Positions 24,618-32,694 of a stretch of DNA of 43,639 nucleotides are shown in pieces. The position numbers were made by a program, and so were the translations under genes. How positions within the stretch are numbered: position 1 is the first letter of the stretch; each line of letters opens with the position of its first letter. The stretch lies in the NCBI GenBank assembly GCA_002347755.1, contig DDXT01000071.1, positions 1-43,639 of the forward strand, given 5' to 3'. This DNA comes from Caryophanales bacterium UBA2253. Lineage in GTDB: Bacteria > Bacillota_I > Bacilli_A > ML615J-28 > CAG-698. A model generated the notes under the pieces. It ran no database searches and was not told where the DNA came from. It worked only from the letters and a program-made list of their open reading frames with translations.

Positions 24618-24641
24618 AAAGTACATTCAGAATTGTACTTT
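24618..24641 (-). terminator. Hairpin after the lipoprotein gene
   Basis: AAAGTAC (24618-24624) pairs with GTACTTT (24635-24641). On the minus strand the stem ends in TTTATTCTTTC. It lies just after the lipoprotein stop at 24648. The stem is short, so confidence is moderate. Confidence 0.5.
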
Positions 24642-24647
24642 TGAAAT

Positions 24648-25352
24648 CTACAGTTGAATGTCAAACCATTCCATCGTTAATTGGTCGACGTAGGTACCGC
24701 CGCTATCGGTTCCGACGATGGCATTGATTACATAAAACTTTAAAGTCACCGCCTCGTTGCTGATTTCATAGTCCCACAAATAAATTCCGGTGACATCGCT
24801 GTTTAAGACAAAGGGATCAATGCTGACAACGCCCAGCGCCGCACAGGCGGCATTAACCAATTGCTCGAAAACTAAAATGGTTGATTCATACTGGATATTA
24901 TAGGAGAATCCCTCTTCTATTTGCTCATCGGTTAGGGTTTCCAGGTTGGTAATTCTAATCATTTGTTTCCCATAGTCATCGGATTGTGGATCGTTGGGAA
25001 TAACCAAAGATAATTTAAAATAGTTGCAACCCGTTGATTCGCAGTAAGCAATGAAATCTTGTTTTTGATTTTCGTTCAATAGGCCTAAAGCCAGCAAATC
25101 ATCCTTCATGAGCAACCTGGTATCACTATTGAGCGGCTGGTTGATTCTAGCCATTTCCTCCGCACCTATTCCGCTAATGGATAAATCATTTGAAAATCTA
25201 TTGACGCCAAAGGCAATGAAATCATAATCAAACGAATCATCATAGTTCTTTAATGGACTAATGTTACCCCCATTAAAATCCGGTCCTTTGTCACAAGCAA
25301 CTAGTCCGAAGGCCATTAAACTCATCAGTGCCAACATAATCTTTTTTTTCAT
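24648..25352 (-). CDS. Lipoprotein of unknown function, coupled to the secreted protease
   Basis: 234 aa with a lipoprotein signal (KKKIMLALMSLMAFGLVAC, Cys20). The mature part is acidic, with two clusters rich in Asp and Asn and a CESTGCNYF segment whose two Cys could form a disulfide. No known domain is recognised. The ATG lies 9 nt after the protease stop and its GGGGA ribosome site directly follows that stop, so it is co-expressed with the protease. An accessory, immunity or propeptide-like role for the protease is possible but only inferred from position. Confidence 0.8.
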   Translation of the reverse strand: MKKKIMLALMSLMAFGLVACDKGPDFNGGNISPLKNYDDSFDYDFIAFGVNRFSNDLSISGIGAEEMARINQPLNSDTRLLMKDDLLALGLLNENQKQDFIAYCESTGCNYFKLSLVIPNDPQSDDYGKQMIRITNLETLTDEQIEEGFSYNIQYESTILVFEQLVNAACAALGVVSIDPFVLNSDVTGIYLWDYEISNEAVTLKFYVINAIVGTDSGGTYVDQLTMEWFDIQL

Positions 25353-25361
25353 ATATTCCCC

Positions 25362-27218
25362 TTACACCAAAAACTTTTCCAAATCTTCGTCTTTTTTCAT
25401 GATGATCATGATTCCCCCGCCATCCATTTGATATCCGCATAACCCGCAATAGGTTGGATCGTTTGGATCAATCGGAGGAATTCCAACATGCGGCCTAAAA
25501 ACGAAACTTCCGCATGAACAATAAGCTTTATGAGTGGTAGTTGAATAGGCTACATAGCGATACGTATACGCATGAGTATGGGTTGTATGATATCCGCAAA
25601 CGGTACAGTCATTATAAGAATTGTATGTATGCGATGCGGTTTGGGTATAACCGTTGCAGCAGCTTAAGGTATGAGTAGTACTGTTATAAGATGAAACGGT
25701 CGCAGGAACCGAACAGTAGACATTTAAGTTGCAGATGGTGCATTTTCGGTAGTGCGAAGAGGGCGTGCCATACCAAGTCGTGCCTAAGACATGATTGACA
25801 TGCGAATAATTGCACACGGTACATACTCCGTTAACAAACGAATGTTCAGTGTAAACATTCTCGCTACCACAGAAAAAACATCCTGTTAAATGATAGATTT
25901 CATCAATGGGTTTAACCTGAACATTATGATTACAAACCACCTCTCCGCCGATGCACATGATGCCATCAGCACCATTGGTACTGGTCCATTCATAATTGTA
26001 GATGGCGCTTTCATCATCATGGATGATGAAGTAAAGCACATTCTGTAAAGTGTAGTTGTTGATGTTAGTGTGAGTATATTCCCCTCTCCAACCAAAATTC
26101 ACAAATACGCCGGTATCATCATATTCATAACCAACCACGGCATGATTTAAGTAACGGTCATCCAAATCTGGGTCGGTACCGGTAAAATGAATGTACACTG
26201 GATTACCGCTGTCAATCCCGTCTCTTACCCATTGATCTCTGCTCGTAAACAACCCTTCCCAAAGGTTCCATTCTTTCTTGCTATAGTCCACCCCGGCTTG
26301 ATCTAAATAATGACTGATTAAGGTCCCGGTTTGTCCAATGTTCATGGAATTACCAACATTCATATAATCAATTGTTTCCAAAAGAAAATCATTAGAAACA
26401 CCAGGTGATTGGTTAAACGCCTCCGGCACAATACTGGACCAACTATCAAACGGCTCGGTTGGTGCAGCATTACTATCACTTATTCTTCTTGTACCCGGTA
26501 ATTCAAGCTCTTCAGAAACGATTTCATCATTATAAACAGAATCATAATATGACAAAACCATCCCCGCCGCAATAAATGAACAGGTCCCATCCACATTGAC
26601 GCCCATGTTGTATCTTAGGTTTTCATAGTAAAATGAATACGGAATTTCATGCTCGACGCTTAATGTACTTGTTTGTTCAAGTTCATAAACCGGATCGCTT
26701 TCCGGTGCTGATGGTTCCGGAGTTTCGGCCAACGCTTCCTCATTAAATCTTTCTATTCTTTCAGACTCTTTTCTGGCTAAAACCGATGCGCTCATGTTCT
26801 CGTTATATCTGGAAAACTCCTCGATCTCGAATTTGCTTACTTCTCGTTTATTGAGGACATCAAAATATTTTTCTTCGCTTTTTTCCAAATAATAGGTTGG
26901 CCCGGCATATACTTTGCTTCTCGGTAAACTGGTGTGAGCAAATGGAGATTCATCTTCGGTTGAATACTCAATATAAATTTCAAGTTCAGTATCATATATT
27001 AAATACCCAACTTCCTTACCCGTAAACAAAACATATCGATCTTCATCATTGACGCCGTCCATCACTTCGACGAATAGCTTGTCTTGTCCTAATTTTTCTA
27101 GGGCAATTTCATATCCTAATGGATATGCGCTTGGATTTTGGGCATTCACTTTTTGACTAAATCCGCTTATGGCAATGATGGAAACAATTGCCATAACCAA
27201 AAATAATACTTTCTTCAT
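25362..27218 (-). CDS. Secreted papain-like cysteine protease (C39/C10-like) with Cys/His-rich C-terminal repeats
   Basis: 618 aa with a signal peptide (MKKVLFLVMAIVSIIAISGF, cleavage near residue 26). After a ~170-residue pro-region and a Pro/Glu linker comes a catalytic domain with Cys213 (DGTCSFIAAGMVLSYYD), His359 (LNHAVVGYEY) and Asn374 (VFVNFGWRGEY). This is the order and spacing of streptopain/C39_2-type enzymes. The last ~190 residues hold at least five short modules with CxxC and His (CNHNV, CTVCNYSH, CTICNLN, CTVCGYHTTH, CGLCGYQ), probably small metal-binding or disulfide knots that bind a surface. The gene has GGAGG and forms a unit with the following lipoprotein. It lies right after the sigma/anti-sigma operon. 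Confidence 0.84.
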   Translation of the reverse strand: MKKVLFLVMAIVSIIAISGFSQKVNAQNPSAYPLGYEIALEKLGQDKLFVEVMDGVNDEDRYVLFTGKEVGYLIYDTELEIYIEYSTEDESPFAHTSLPRSKVYAGPTYYLEKSEEKYFDVLNKREVSKFEIEEFSRYNENMSASVLARKESERIERFNEEALAETPEPSAPESDPVYELEQTSTLSVEHEIPYSFYYENLRYNMGVNVDGTCSFIAAGMVLSYYDSVYNDEIVSEELELPGTRRISDSNAAPTEPFDSWSSIVPEAFNQSPGVSNDFLLETIDYMNVGNSMNIGQTGTLISHYLDQAGVDYSKKEWNLWEGLFTSRDQWVRDGIDSGNPVYIHFTGTDPDLDDRYLNHAVVGYEYDDTGVFVNFGWRGEYTHTNINNYTLQNVLYFIIHDDESAIYNYEWTSTNGADGIMCIGGEVVCNHNVQVKPIDEIYHLTGCFFCGSENVYTEHSFVNGVCTVCNYSHVNHVLGTTWYGTPSSHYRKCTICNLNVYCSVPATVSSYNSTTHTLSCCNGYTQTASHTYNSYNDCTVCGYHTTHTHAYTYRYVAYSTTTHKAYCSCGSFVFRPHVGIPPIDPNDPTYCGLCGYQMDGGGIMIIMKKDEDLEKFLV

Positions 27219-27245
27219 AAATCCTCCATTTTAAAGATACAATAA

Positions 27246-27279
27246 AAGCACCTTACTTTTTGTTTAATAAGGTGCTTTC
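27246..27279 (-). terminator. Terminator or attenuator between anti-sigma and protease
   Basis: AAAGCACCTTA (27246-27256) pairs perfectly with TAAGGTGCTTT (27269-27279), an 11-bp stem with a 12-nt loop. On the minus strand TTTTATTG follows. Only 27 nt remain to the protease start, too little for a separate promoter, so protease expression may depend on read-through of this hairpin or a promoter that overlaps it. Confidence 0.7.
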
Positions 27280-27297
27280 CAATATGAAATTATTCGG

Positions 27298-27909
27298 TTA
27301 TTTGTTTTTATTTATCACAAACTGATAACATTGTTCGAGATCTAAGGTAAATTCTAAATAAACTTCATCAATGGTGATGAGTACCTCGATTAAATCTTCA
27401 TCCAGTTCAAAAGTATAAAAATTATTTGTTTGCCCATTGAAGATAAATTCAGAGTTTCTTATTGGCACCCCACTTGATTCAATCGTTGTTTGAATAGCTA
27501 ATGCTTCGCTTGTGTTTATTTCAAATAACAAATAGTTTAATCCTTCATCTTGAGTTATTCCAGAGGTCCCATAATAAAGCGCGATAACCAAATCCTTTTC
27601 ATCTACTAGGATTGTCTTAATTGGACTTTTAATATATTCCATGGTATTAAATCCTAAATGTTTTTCCGCAGCGCTGTACTCAGTTTCCGGATTTCTTTGT
27701 AATGCCCCATTCAGAATAAACAAAGCGGAGGATAGCATCAACAAAATAATTGATACCCCTAGCGATATTTTTGAAGGTAAAAGCCATTTTGTAGCCCGAG
27801 CTCCGTATTGATGACTTATTTGCCTTGGCTGAATTCCGATTTTATTTTTTATGAAGTTTCTTTGTTTTTCATTGTATTCTTCAATGATGAGTCTATCTGT
27901 AGCTTTCAT
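27298..27909 (-). CDS. Putative membrane anti-sigma factor
   Basis: About 203 aa from ATG 27909 (a TTG two codons earlier is also possible). A ~50-residue basic cytoplasmic N-terminus (LIIEEYNEKQRNFIKNKIG) leads to one membrane helix (~50-72, SLGVSIILLMLSSALFILNGAL). A ~125-residue acidic outer domain of unknown fold follows. It overlaps the end of the ECF sigma gene, follows AAGGAG, and has the usual architecture of a transmembrane anti-sigma partner. No conserved zinc motif (HxxxCxxC) is present, so the assignment rests on context and topology. Confidence 0.68.
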   Translation of the reverse strand: MKATDRLIIEEYNEKQRNFIKNKIGIQPRQISHQYGARATKWLLPSKISLGVSIILLMLSSALFILNGALQRNPETEYSAAEKHLGFNTMEYIKSPIKTILVDEKDLVIALYYGTSGITQDEGLNYLLFEINTSEALAIQTTIESSGVPIRNSEFIFNGQTNNFYTFELDEDLIEVLITIDEVYLEFTLDLEQCYQFVINKNK

Positions 27910-28423
27910 AATCAATTCTGCTCCTTATCTTTTTAATTCCTCGATCGTATTTCCCGATTACTGATGAAGTAGTCATGTTTTTTGTAACGGCAATCTCTCT
28001 AAACTTCAGATTTTGAACCAAATGCATAATAATTATTTCATAAGTTTCTCCATCCACAATGGCTTTGATTTCCGTTAATAGTTCTTCGCTTACCGTATCA
28101 GGCTTATCACTATCGTCGGTTTTAGTAGTTTCCATTTCGACATATTTTTCCATGGTCTGACGTTCTTGAATGACTTTTCGTAAATACATGTAGGCCATGT
28201 TTTTGGCAATGGTTATGCACCAATACTTAAAATTGCCCCCTCGGTACTGATCTAAATCCTCAAGAATCTTGCAAAAAACGTCGATGACTAATTCTTCGGT
28301 TACTTGGAAATTTTTAATTGTTTTATAAATGATTGAAAAGAATAGTTTATGATATTTGTTATAAAATTCATTAAATGTGGCTTCGTCTTTTTGTTTTAAG
28401 AGACTGATATCTTCCGACGTCAT
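27893..28423 (-). CDS. ECF-type RNA polymerase sigma factor
   Basis: 176 aa. Region 2 is clear at residues ~15-75 (FNEFYNKYHKLFFSII...VTEELVIDVFCKILEDLDQYRGGNFKYWCITIAKN). Region 4 lies at ~125-170 (YEIIIMHLVQNLKFREIAVTKNMTTSSVIGKYDRGIKKIR). No region 1 or 3 is present, as usual for ECF factors. It is co-transcribed with the membrane anti-sigma protein; the obvious nearby targets are itself and the secreted protease-lipoprotein pair. The ribosome site is AAAGGA. Confidence 0.88.
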   Translation of the reverse strand: MTSEDISLLKQKDEATFNEFYNKYHKLFFSIIYKTIKNFQVTEELVIDVFCKILEDLDQYRGGNFKYWCITIAKNMAYMYLRKVIQERQTMEKYVEMETTKTDDSDKPDTVSEELLTEIKAIVDGETYEIIIMHLVQNLKFREIAVTKNMTTSSVIGKYDRGIKKIRSRIDYESYR

Positions 28424-28756
28424 AAACTATCCTTTCCAAATAATAAGGTGCAGATTCCTTATATTTTATTTGTAATAATGTTGAAATATACAAAAAGGCA
28501 TTTCTATTATTAAAAATATTTTACCATAAATTTTCCTAAACAACAACAATTGGGTTGTTTTACTTTAAAATGTTCATTCTGATTCAAATTTAATGTTGAA
28601 AGAACATTTTTCACTTTTTTGTCTTGTGTCCTAATCTCCAAACATTTTTGAGGAAAAAGGGTTTCGGGATAACGTTCAAAAGAAAATGCCCTGTTCACTA
28701 ATAATTAGAAAACAGGTCATTTGGAATTTGAAAAGTCATTAATACCCCACCATTTT
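28424..28756. other. AT-rich intergenic region
   Basis: No convincing gene. It contains the leader of the sigma operon, with TAATAAGGTGC (28441-28451 as read on plus) repeated from the hairpin at 27266-27276, and the hairpin at 28684-28722. A 62-codon minus-strand frame at 28510-28698 lacks a ribosome site and resembles no protein. Confidence 0.4.
28684..28722 (-). terminator. Hairpin, probable terminator of the small membrane gene cluster
   Basis: AAATGCCCTGTT (28684-28695) pairs with AACAGGTCATTT (28711-28722), 11 of 12 matching, with a 15-nt loop. On the minus strand TTTTCTTTTG follows. It lies 35 nt after the stop of the 57-aa membrane protein at 28757. Confidence 0.55.
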
Positions 28757-28930
28757 TCAAAACAGAACTTCGACTATGCAAAGAAACAGATTAAAAATAC
28801 TTTTTACAACAGTCGCAGCGAATTGAATCGTTGTGCCCAAAAAATCCAATATTGGTTTCAAATCAAAAGAACTGCTCAATAAAAAGAAAAAAAGAAAAAT
28901 CACAAAAACCCCTGGAAATATTTTTCTCAT
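28757..28930 (-). CDS. Small hydrophobic membrane protein (57 aa)
   Basis: A short frame not found by length-limited callers. ATG at 28928-28930 is preceded by AAAGGGGGT. The protein has a hydrophobic N-terminal helix (FPGVFVIFLFFFLLSSSF) and a second hydrophobic stretch (IQFAATVVKSIFNLFLCIVEV), so two membrane helices. It follows the four-helix protein at 28968-29348 by 37 nt in the same direction. No family recognised. Confidence 0.62.
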   Translation of the reverse strand: MRKIFPGVFVIFLFFFLLSSSFDLKPILDFLGTTIQFAATVVKSIFNLFLCIVEVLF

Positions 28931-28967
28931 TAATTTACCCCCTTTCCTATAAACTTTTCATCCTCAA

Positions 28968-29348
28968 TTACAAGTAATTTTTTCTTAGTCCTGTCATGGC
29001 TTTTAAAATTTCTGCAAGGATAATCCAAGCAATTGCACACAATGCCACAGCAAACAATTCTGAGGTGCTTTCGTTTTCTATACCAATTATACTCTTTACA
29101 AATATAAAAAATGGTCTTGTAACAAGGATCATTAGGATTGAAATAATGGTCCTAATTGTCCAATGGAATAAGCTCATAAGTATTGAGTTGTTTCCCAATT
29201 CATCAGAAATTCTTGATGTAAAGGTAAATGCATATATGAAAGCAATAACTGCAATAGCTCCACCGAGAATCTTGTCGTATAAATTGTTTCCAGTTAAAAT
29301 AAAGCCTGCTAAAATACCAAAATGAGCAAGCCTAAAAAGTGTTTTCAT
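28968..29348 (-). CDS. Four-helix membrane protein of unknown function
   Basis: 126 aa with four predicted membrane helices (residues ~8-20, 27-45, 62-82 and 100-118) and short loops. GGAGGTGGAG precedes the ATG. It appears to start a two-gene unit with the 57-aa membrane protein. The lack of charged residues in the helices gives no hint of transport or enzyme function. It belongs to the AT-rich island. Confidence 0.68.
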   Translation of the reverse strand: MKTLFRLAHFGILAGFILTGNNLYDKILGGAIAVIAFIYAFTFTSRISDELGNNSILMSLFHWTIRTIISILMILVTRPFFIFVKSIIGIENESTSELFAVALCAIAWIILAEILKAMTGLRKNYL

Positions 29349-29370
29349 TTCTCCACCTCCATTTCCTCAT

Positions 29371-29399
29371 TATATAAATGAATGACTCAAAACACAATA
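29371..29399 (-). promoter_or_regulatory. Promoter of the small membrane gene pair
   Basis: On the minus strand TTGTGT (29394-29399), 17 nt and TATAAT (29371-29376), about 23 nt upstream of the ATG at 29348. Confidence 0.5.
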
Positions 29400-29494
29400 A
29401 CAGTAACCTGTCAATCATAGTATATAATAACGAAATCAAATAAAATAGAGTAGTTGAAAACACTTCAAATATTAAGACACAAATTGATATTTTT

Positions 29495-30489
29495 TCAATT
29501 AACCTTGGGAAATAGTGCTCTAGGGTCTTTATCATTTTCTTGGTACATAAGCACATATTTTGTATATTCAAATGAAACTTTTATGAAGTCAAATCCATTC
29601 AAAACAAGTAGGATAGTACTCACAATTAGAAATACCAAGTATTCTTTGAAACCAATTATGCATAACAAAATTGCATTGGAAAAAATGGCAAAATGAACCG
29701 CAAGAAATAGTTTGCTTGAGTTATAACCTGCTATTTCATTGTCATAAATTTCCGTTTTAAACTTCCTAGGCAAATCAATTATTGCATTAAGAGCACAGAA
29801 AAACAAAATCATCAATAAGAAGATCATTGCTACAAGCATCCTCCCCTCCGCTGAACTTTCCGATCCAATTCCATTGAGCAATGTAACATAGTAAAAGATT
29901 GAAAACAAAGATGAAAAGCGAATTATTAAACTCCATACGTAAAACTTATTTTTTGTTTCACTTCTGCGATAAAAAATATCATCCAAATAGTTAATTATAT
30001 AGGTTTTTTCCTCAAATGAGTTGAAGTATGTGACCCTAATCACAATTGGAATTCCTACTATTATTATTAAAGAAAAATACGGAGAAATGTCTTGAAGCAT
30101 GAGTGCCAAGAAAATCAACAGAGAAAAAATCAGAAAAAACACAAAAAAACTTTAAATGGTTTTTTGAAGAAATTGCCATATTGTTTTATTTTAACAGATT
30201 GTTGGGCAACAATAGGATCGTAGGATTTGTCTTTAAAAACTTCTAACTTCTTTTTTTCCTGCACAGTATACACTAAATCATTCACGGTTATGTCGAAATA
30301 TTTGGCGGCTTGTTTCACTTGATCTAGCGTGGGGGATGAACTCCCATTTTTCCACTTTGACAAAGTGGATTCATCAATATTGTTGTCTTGTGCGTAATTT
30401 TTTTGAGTGATTCGTTTTCGAATTAAATAATCGAAAAAATTGCTAACAACCGCACTCTCAAATTTCATCATTTTTGATGTCTGTTTCAT
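29495..30489 (-). pseudogene. XRE-family HTH plus six-helix membrane protein, split by a frameshift at a T7 tract
   Basis: The first frame (30489 down to TGA at 30130) encodes a 119-aa Cro/CI HTH protein (FFDYLIRKRITQKNYAQDNNIDESTLSKWKNGSSSPTLDQVKQAAKYFDI) ending just where a membrane part should start (KKPFKVFLCFF). The second frame, from a GTG at 30142 down to 29495, encodes ~215 aa with six hydrophobic helices and has no ribosome site of its own. The two overlap in different frames at seven T (plus 30143-30149). One extra T, or a -1 slip at T TTT TTG, would give a continuous ~331-aa HTH-membrane protein. It may be a true frameshift mutation, recoding, a homopolymer miscall, or two coupled genes. 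GGGAG precedes ATG 30489. Confidence 0.65.
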
Positions 30490-30514
30490 TTTTCTCCCTT
30501 CTTTTATCAAAAAT

Positions 30515-30595
30515 CAAAATATCCCCAATTTTTTTAAATGGATTCCCAAAATTTTTTAAAAAATCTTTCATAAACAAATCCCAAAAAATCCCCTA
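30515..30595 (-). promoter_or_regulatory. Repeated GGGAT motifs upstream of the HTH gene
   Basis: Between the HTH gene start and the end of the KAP gene, ATCCC/ATTCCC-type elements (GGGAT or GGGAAT on the minus strand) recur at plus positions 30521, 30542, 30578 and 30588. Two of the intervals are 21 and 10 bp, near whole helical turns. These may be operator half-sites. A perfect TTTTTTAAAAAA lies among them. Confidence 0.3.
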
Positions 30596-30672
30596 GTTTA
30601 ACAAATGTCGTAATTATTTAATTGAATGATGAAAGATTCTCAGTCCTATAATTATTTGAAAGGGAAAACATT

Positions 30673-32694
30673 TTACATTTCTTTCCGGTTTTGTAACTTC
30701 GGGATAATTGTTTTTGATAGATACTCTTCAATCTGGCTAAGGACGAAAGAAAAAATTTTCTTTCCCTCAATGTCTGAAAAATCCGATCTTATCTTTGATA
30801 ATCCATTATTTAATTCTTCAATTGCAGGTAAATCACCCGAGTAAAACTCACCAATGTTTCCAAAATTATATACTTTTTGCAAAATGTCGTAAAAAAAACA
30901 ATTTAAATCATCAATATTACATTTTCCAATATTATCTAAAATTGAGGGGATATTTAGGTATCCTATAATTGATTTTTTTTCTCCTTTTGAACTCAACCCA
31001 TGTTTGTTTATACTGATTACAATTTCTTTTACCCAATTTTTACTTTGCGAATTGTCCTTTCCTGTTTTTTCCATTATTTGTTCATTGTGTTTTTTCACTT
31101 CAACATCGATTTTTGAAAAGAGCTTATTGATTTCGTCAATTATGTCTTTATTTGAAAACGTGATTGAAGAATGAAAGAACCCATCATTCGGAATTTCTTT
31201 ATCAACAGAGGCTATTTTTGCAATTAAATCATCTGCAATCTTTGGAACATCCATTTCTTCATTTTTAAAAATCTCATTATAGAAATAACCAAAATGGATT
31301 AACTGCTTATAGATGTTAATATCTATGGGATTATTATTTATCCCTTGGATAGTCCTAACCATTCTCCCCTTCAAATCGTCGTCTTCAAGATTAATCCAAT
31401 GAGTTTGCAGTTCTTTTAACGGGTTGTTTTGTCCGGTGCTTTCTTGGGCTTTGTGGTTTGTAAGTTCTTTGTCAATGTCGCTTAAGATTTTTTCCATTTT
31501 TTCGAAATAAATAATAGATGTGTCAAGGAATTTACCGACCTCAGATTTAAATAATTGGTTTGTTTCTTTTGAAAGACCATTTTCGAATGAGAAGTCAAAG
31601 TCTGAATCCGAACGGATGGGTGCAAGACGTGGATCCTTGATAATAATGGAAAGAAAGAAAATGGAATCAATTACTTGGTTGGTAACCTCTTTTTTATTTT
31701 TCAAACCCAGTTTCTCAATTAACTTATTGACCTTGTCCAACATTTCTAGTCCAAATTGAAAGGTTCTAATATTGTTACAATGGTAGTTTGTAAATATGTT
31801 AGAAACCCTTATCGCAGTTCCCTCATCCATTTTTTCGTTTGATAATTTTGAAAAGATTTCTGGCAGGTCTGGGGTAAAGTCAACAGTAAAACCTATCAAT
31901 TTCTCTTTTATTGTTTCATAATTTGAGGGATTAGGAAATAAGTAGTTGATTTGTTTATTAAGGGTGTCAATGTCAGTTTTAATTACTCCATTGGAAATTA
32001 ATGGTGTCTTTTCTGGCAGATTTCCAAATCCAAGTTTTGGTTGACCATTCTCTTTTTCTTCAATAGGCAGTTCCAAATTTTTTACCAACTCATACTTTAA
32101 AACAATGTTTTCCGATAAAAACCGACTTTTTATCTCCTCTTCATTTCCGATAAGGATCGTCTTAATGGAATACTCCTCTACAAAATTATTGATGAATCCG
32201 AGTAATTCAACAATTTCTATCCGTGACCTCTCTATATCATCAAGAAGTAATACAACTTCTGTTCCATCTAAATATGGCCAATAATCACTAATCTGAGGAA
32301 AAGTAAATTCCATTCCCAAATATTTTGTGATTAGCCCTTTAACTAACGCTTTTGTGGTTCCTTTGGCAACTTCCCATGCGTATTTTTTTCTTCCTTTGCT
32401 TCCAACGCGCCTTCCGCTTTTGAATGAAAAATTCATGTTTTTTCCAAAAAAAATGGTCTTATTAAACAACTCTTTGGATATATCCGACAAATTTTCTATC
32501 CCATAAAGCGAGATGTAAATTGGGATTAGTGGTTTCTTAGCGCTTGTTTTTGTATTTTTAATTTTTTGCATTAAGTCGTTCTGAATATAATAGGTTTTTC
32601 CGGAACCCCATGCACCGTTAATAAGAATTGCATTTTTTAGTTTGCTTTCAGTAAGATAGTGAATAATTAGTTCATTTAGTTCAACCAAATTCAT
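30673..32694 (-). CDS. KAP-family P-loop NTPase
   Basis: 673 aa. Walker A GAWGSGKT at residues 27-34 and Walker B LLLDDIERS at ~149-157, with a sensor-like ILIGNEEEI downstream. That is the KAP pattern named for Kidins220, ARMS and PifA. Family members are often membrane-linked, and PifA blocks phage T7 growth. Here no obvious transmembrane helix pair is inserted between the Walker motifs, and the C-terminal ~400 residues are helical and of unknown function. It begins with AAGGAG and lies next to a restriction-modification locus, which favours a defence role. The gene is intact and AT-rich. Confidence 0.8.
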   Translation of the reverse strand: MNLVELNELIIHYLTESKLKNAILINGAWGSGKTYYIQNDLMQKIKNTKTSAKKPLIPIYISLYGIENLSDISKELFNKTIFFGKNMNFSFKSGRRVGSKGRKKYAWEVAKGTTKALVKGLITKYLGMEFTFPQISDYWPYLDGTEVVLLLDDIERSRIEIVELLGFINNFVEEYSIKTILIGNEEEIKSRFLSENIVLKYELVKNLELPIEEKENGQPKLGFGNLPEKTPLISNGVIKTDIDTLNKQINYLFPNPSNYETIKEKLIGFTVDFTPDLPEIFSKLSNEKMDEGTAIRVSNIFTNYHCNNIRTFQFGLEMLDKVNKLIEKLGLKNKKEVTNQVIDSIFFLSIIIKDPRLAPIRSDSDFDFSFENGLSKETNQLFKSEVGKFLDTSIIYFEKMEKILSDIDKELTNHKAQESTGQNNPLKELQTHWINLEDDDLKGRMVRTIQGINNNPIDINIYKQLIHFGYFYNEIFKNEEMDVPKIADDLIAKIASVDKEIPNDGFFHSSITFSNKDIIDEINKLFSKIDVEVKKHNEQIMEKTGKDNSQSKNWVKEIVISINKHGLSSKGEKKSIIGYLNIPSILDNIGKCNIDDLNCFFYDILQKVYNFGNIGEFYSGDLPAIEELNNGLSKIRSDFSDIEGKKIFSFVLSQIEEYLSKTIIPKLQNRKEM

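Noticed and set aside
28510..28698. 62-codon minus-strand frame
   Set aside because: No ribosome site, overlaps a likely terminator and has no protein-like pattern.
29332..29571. 79-codon minus-strand frame between two membrane genes
   Set aside because: It overlaps both neighbours in another phase and covers a promoter; no start signal.
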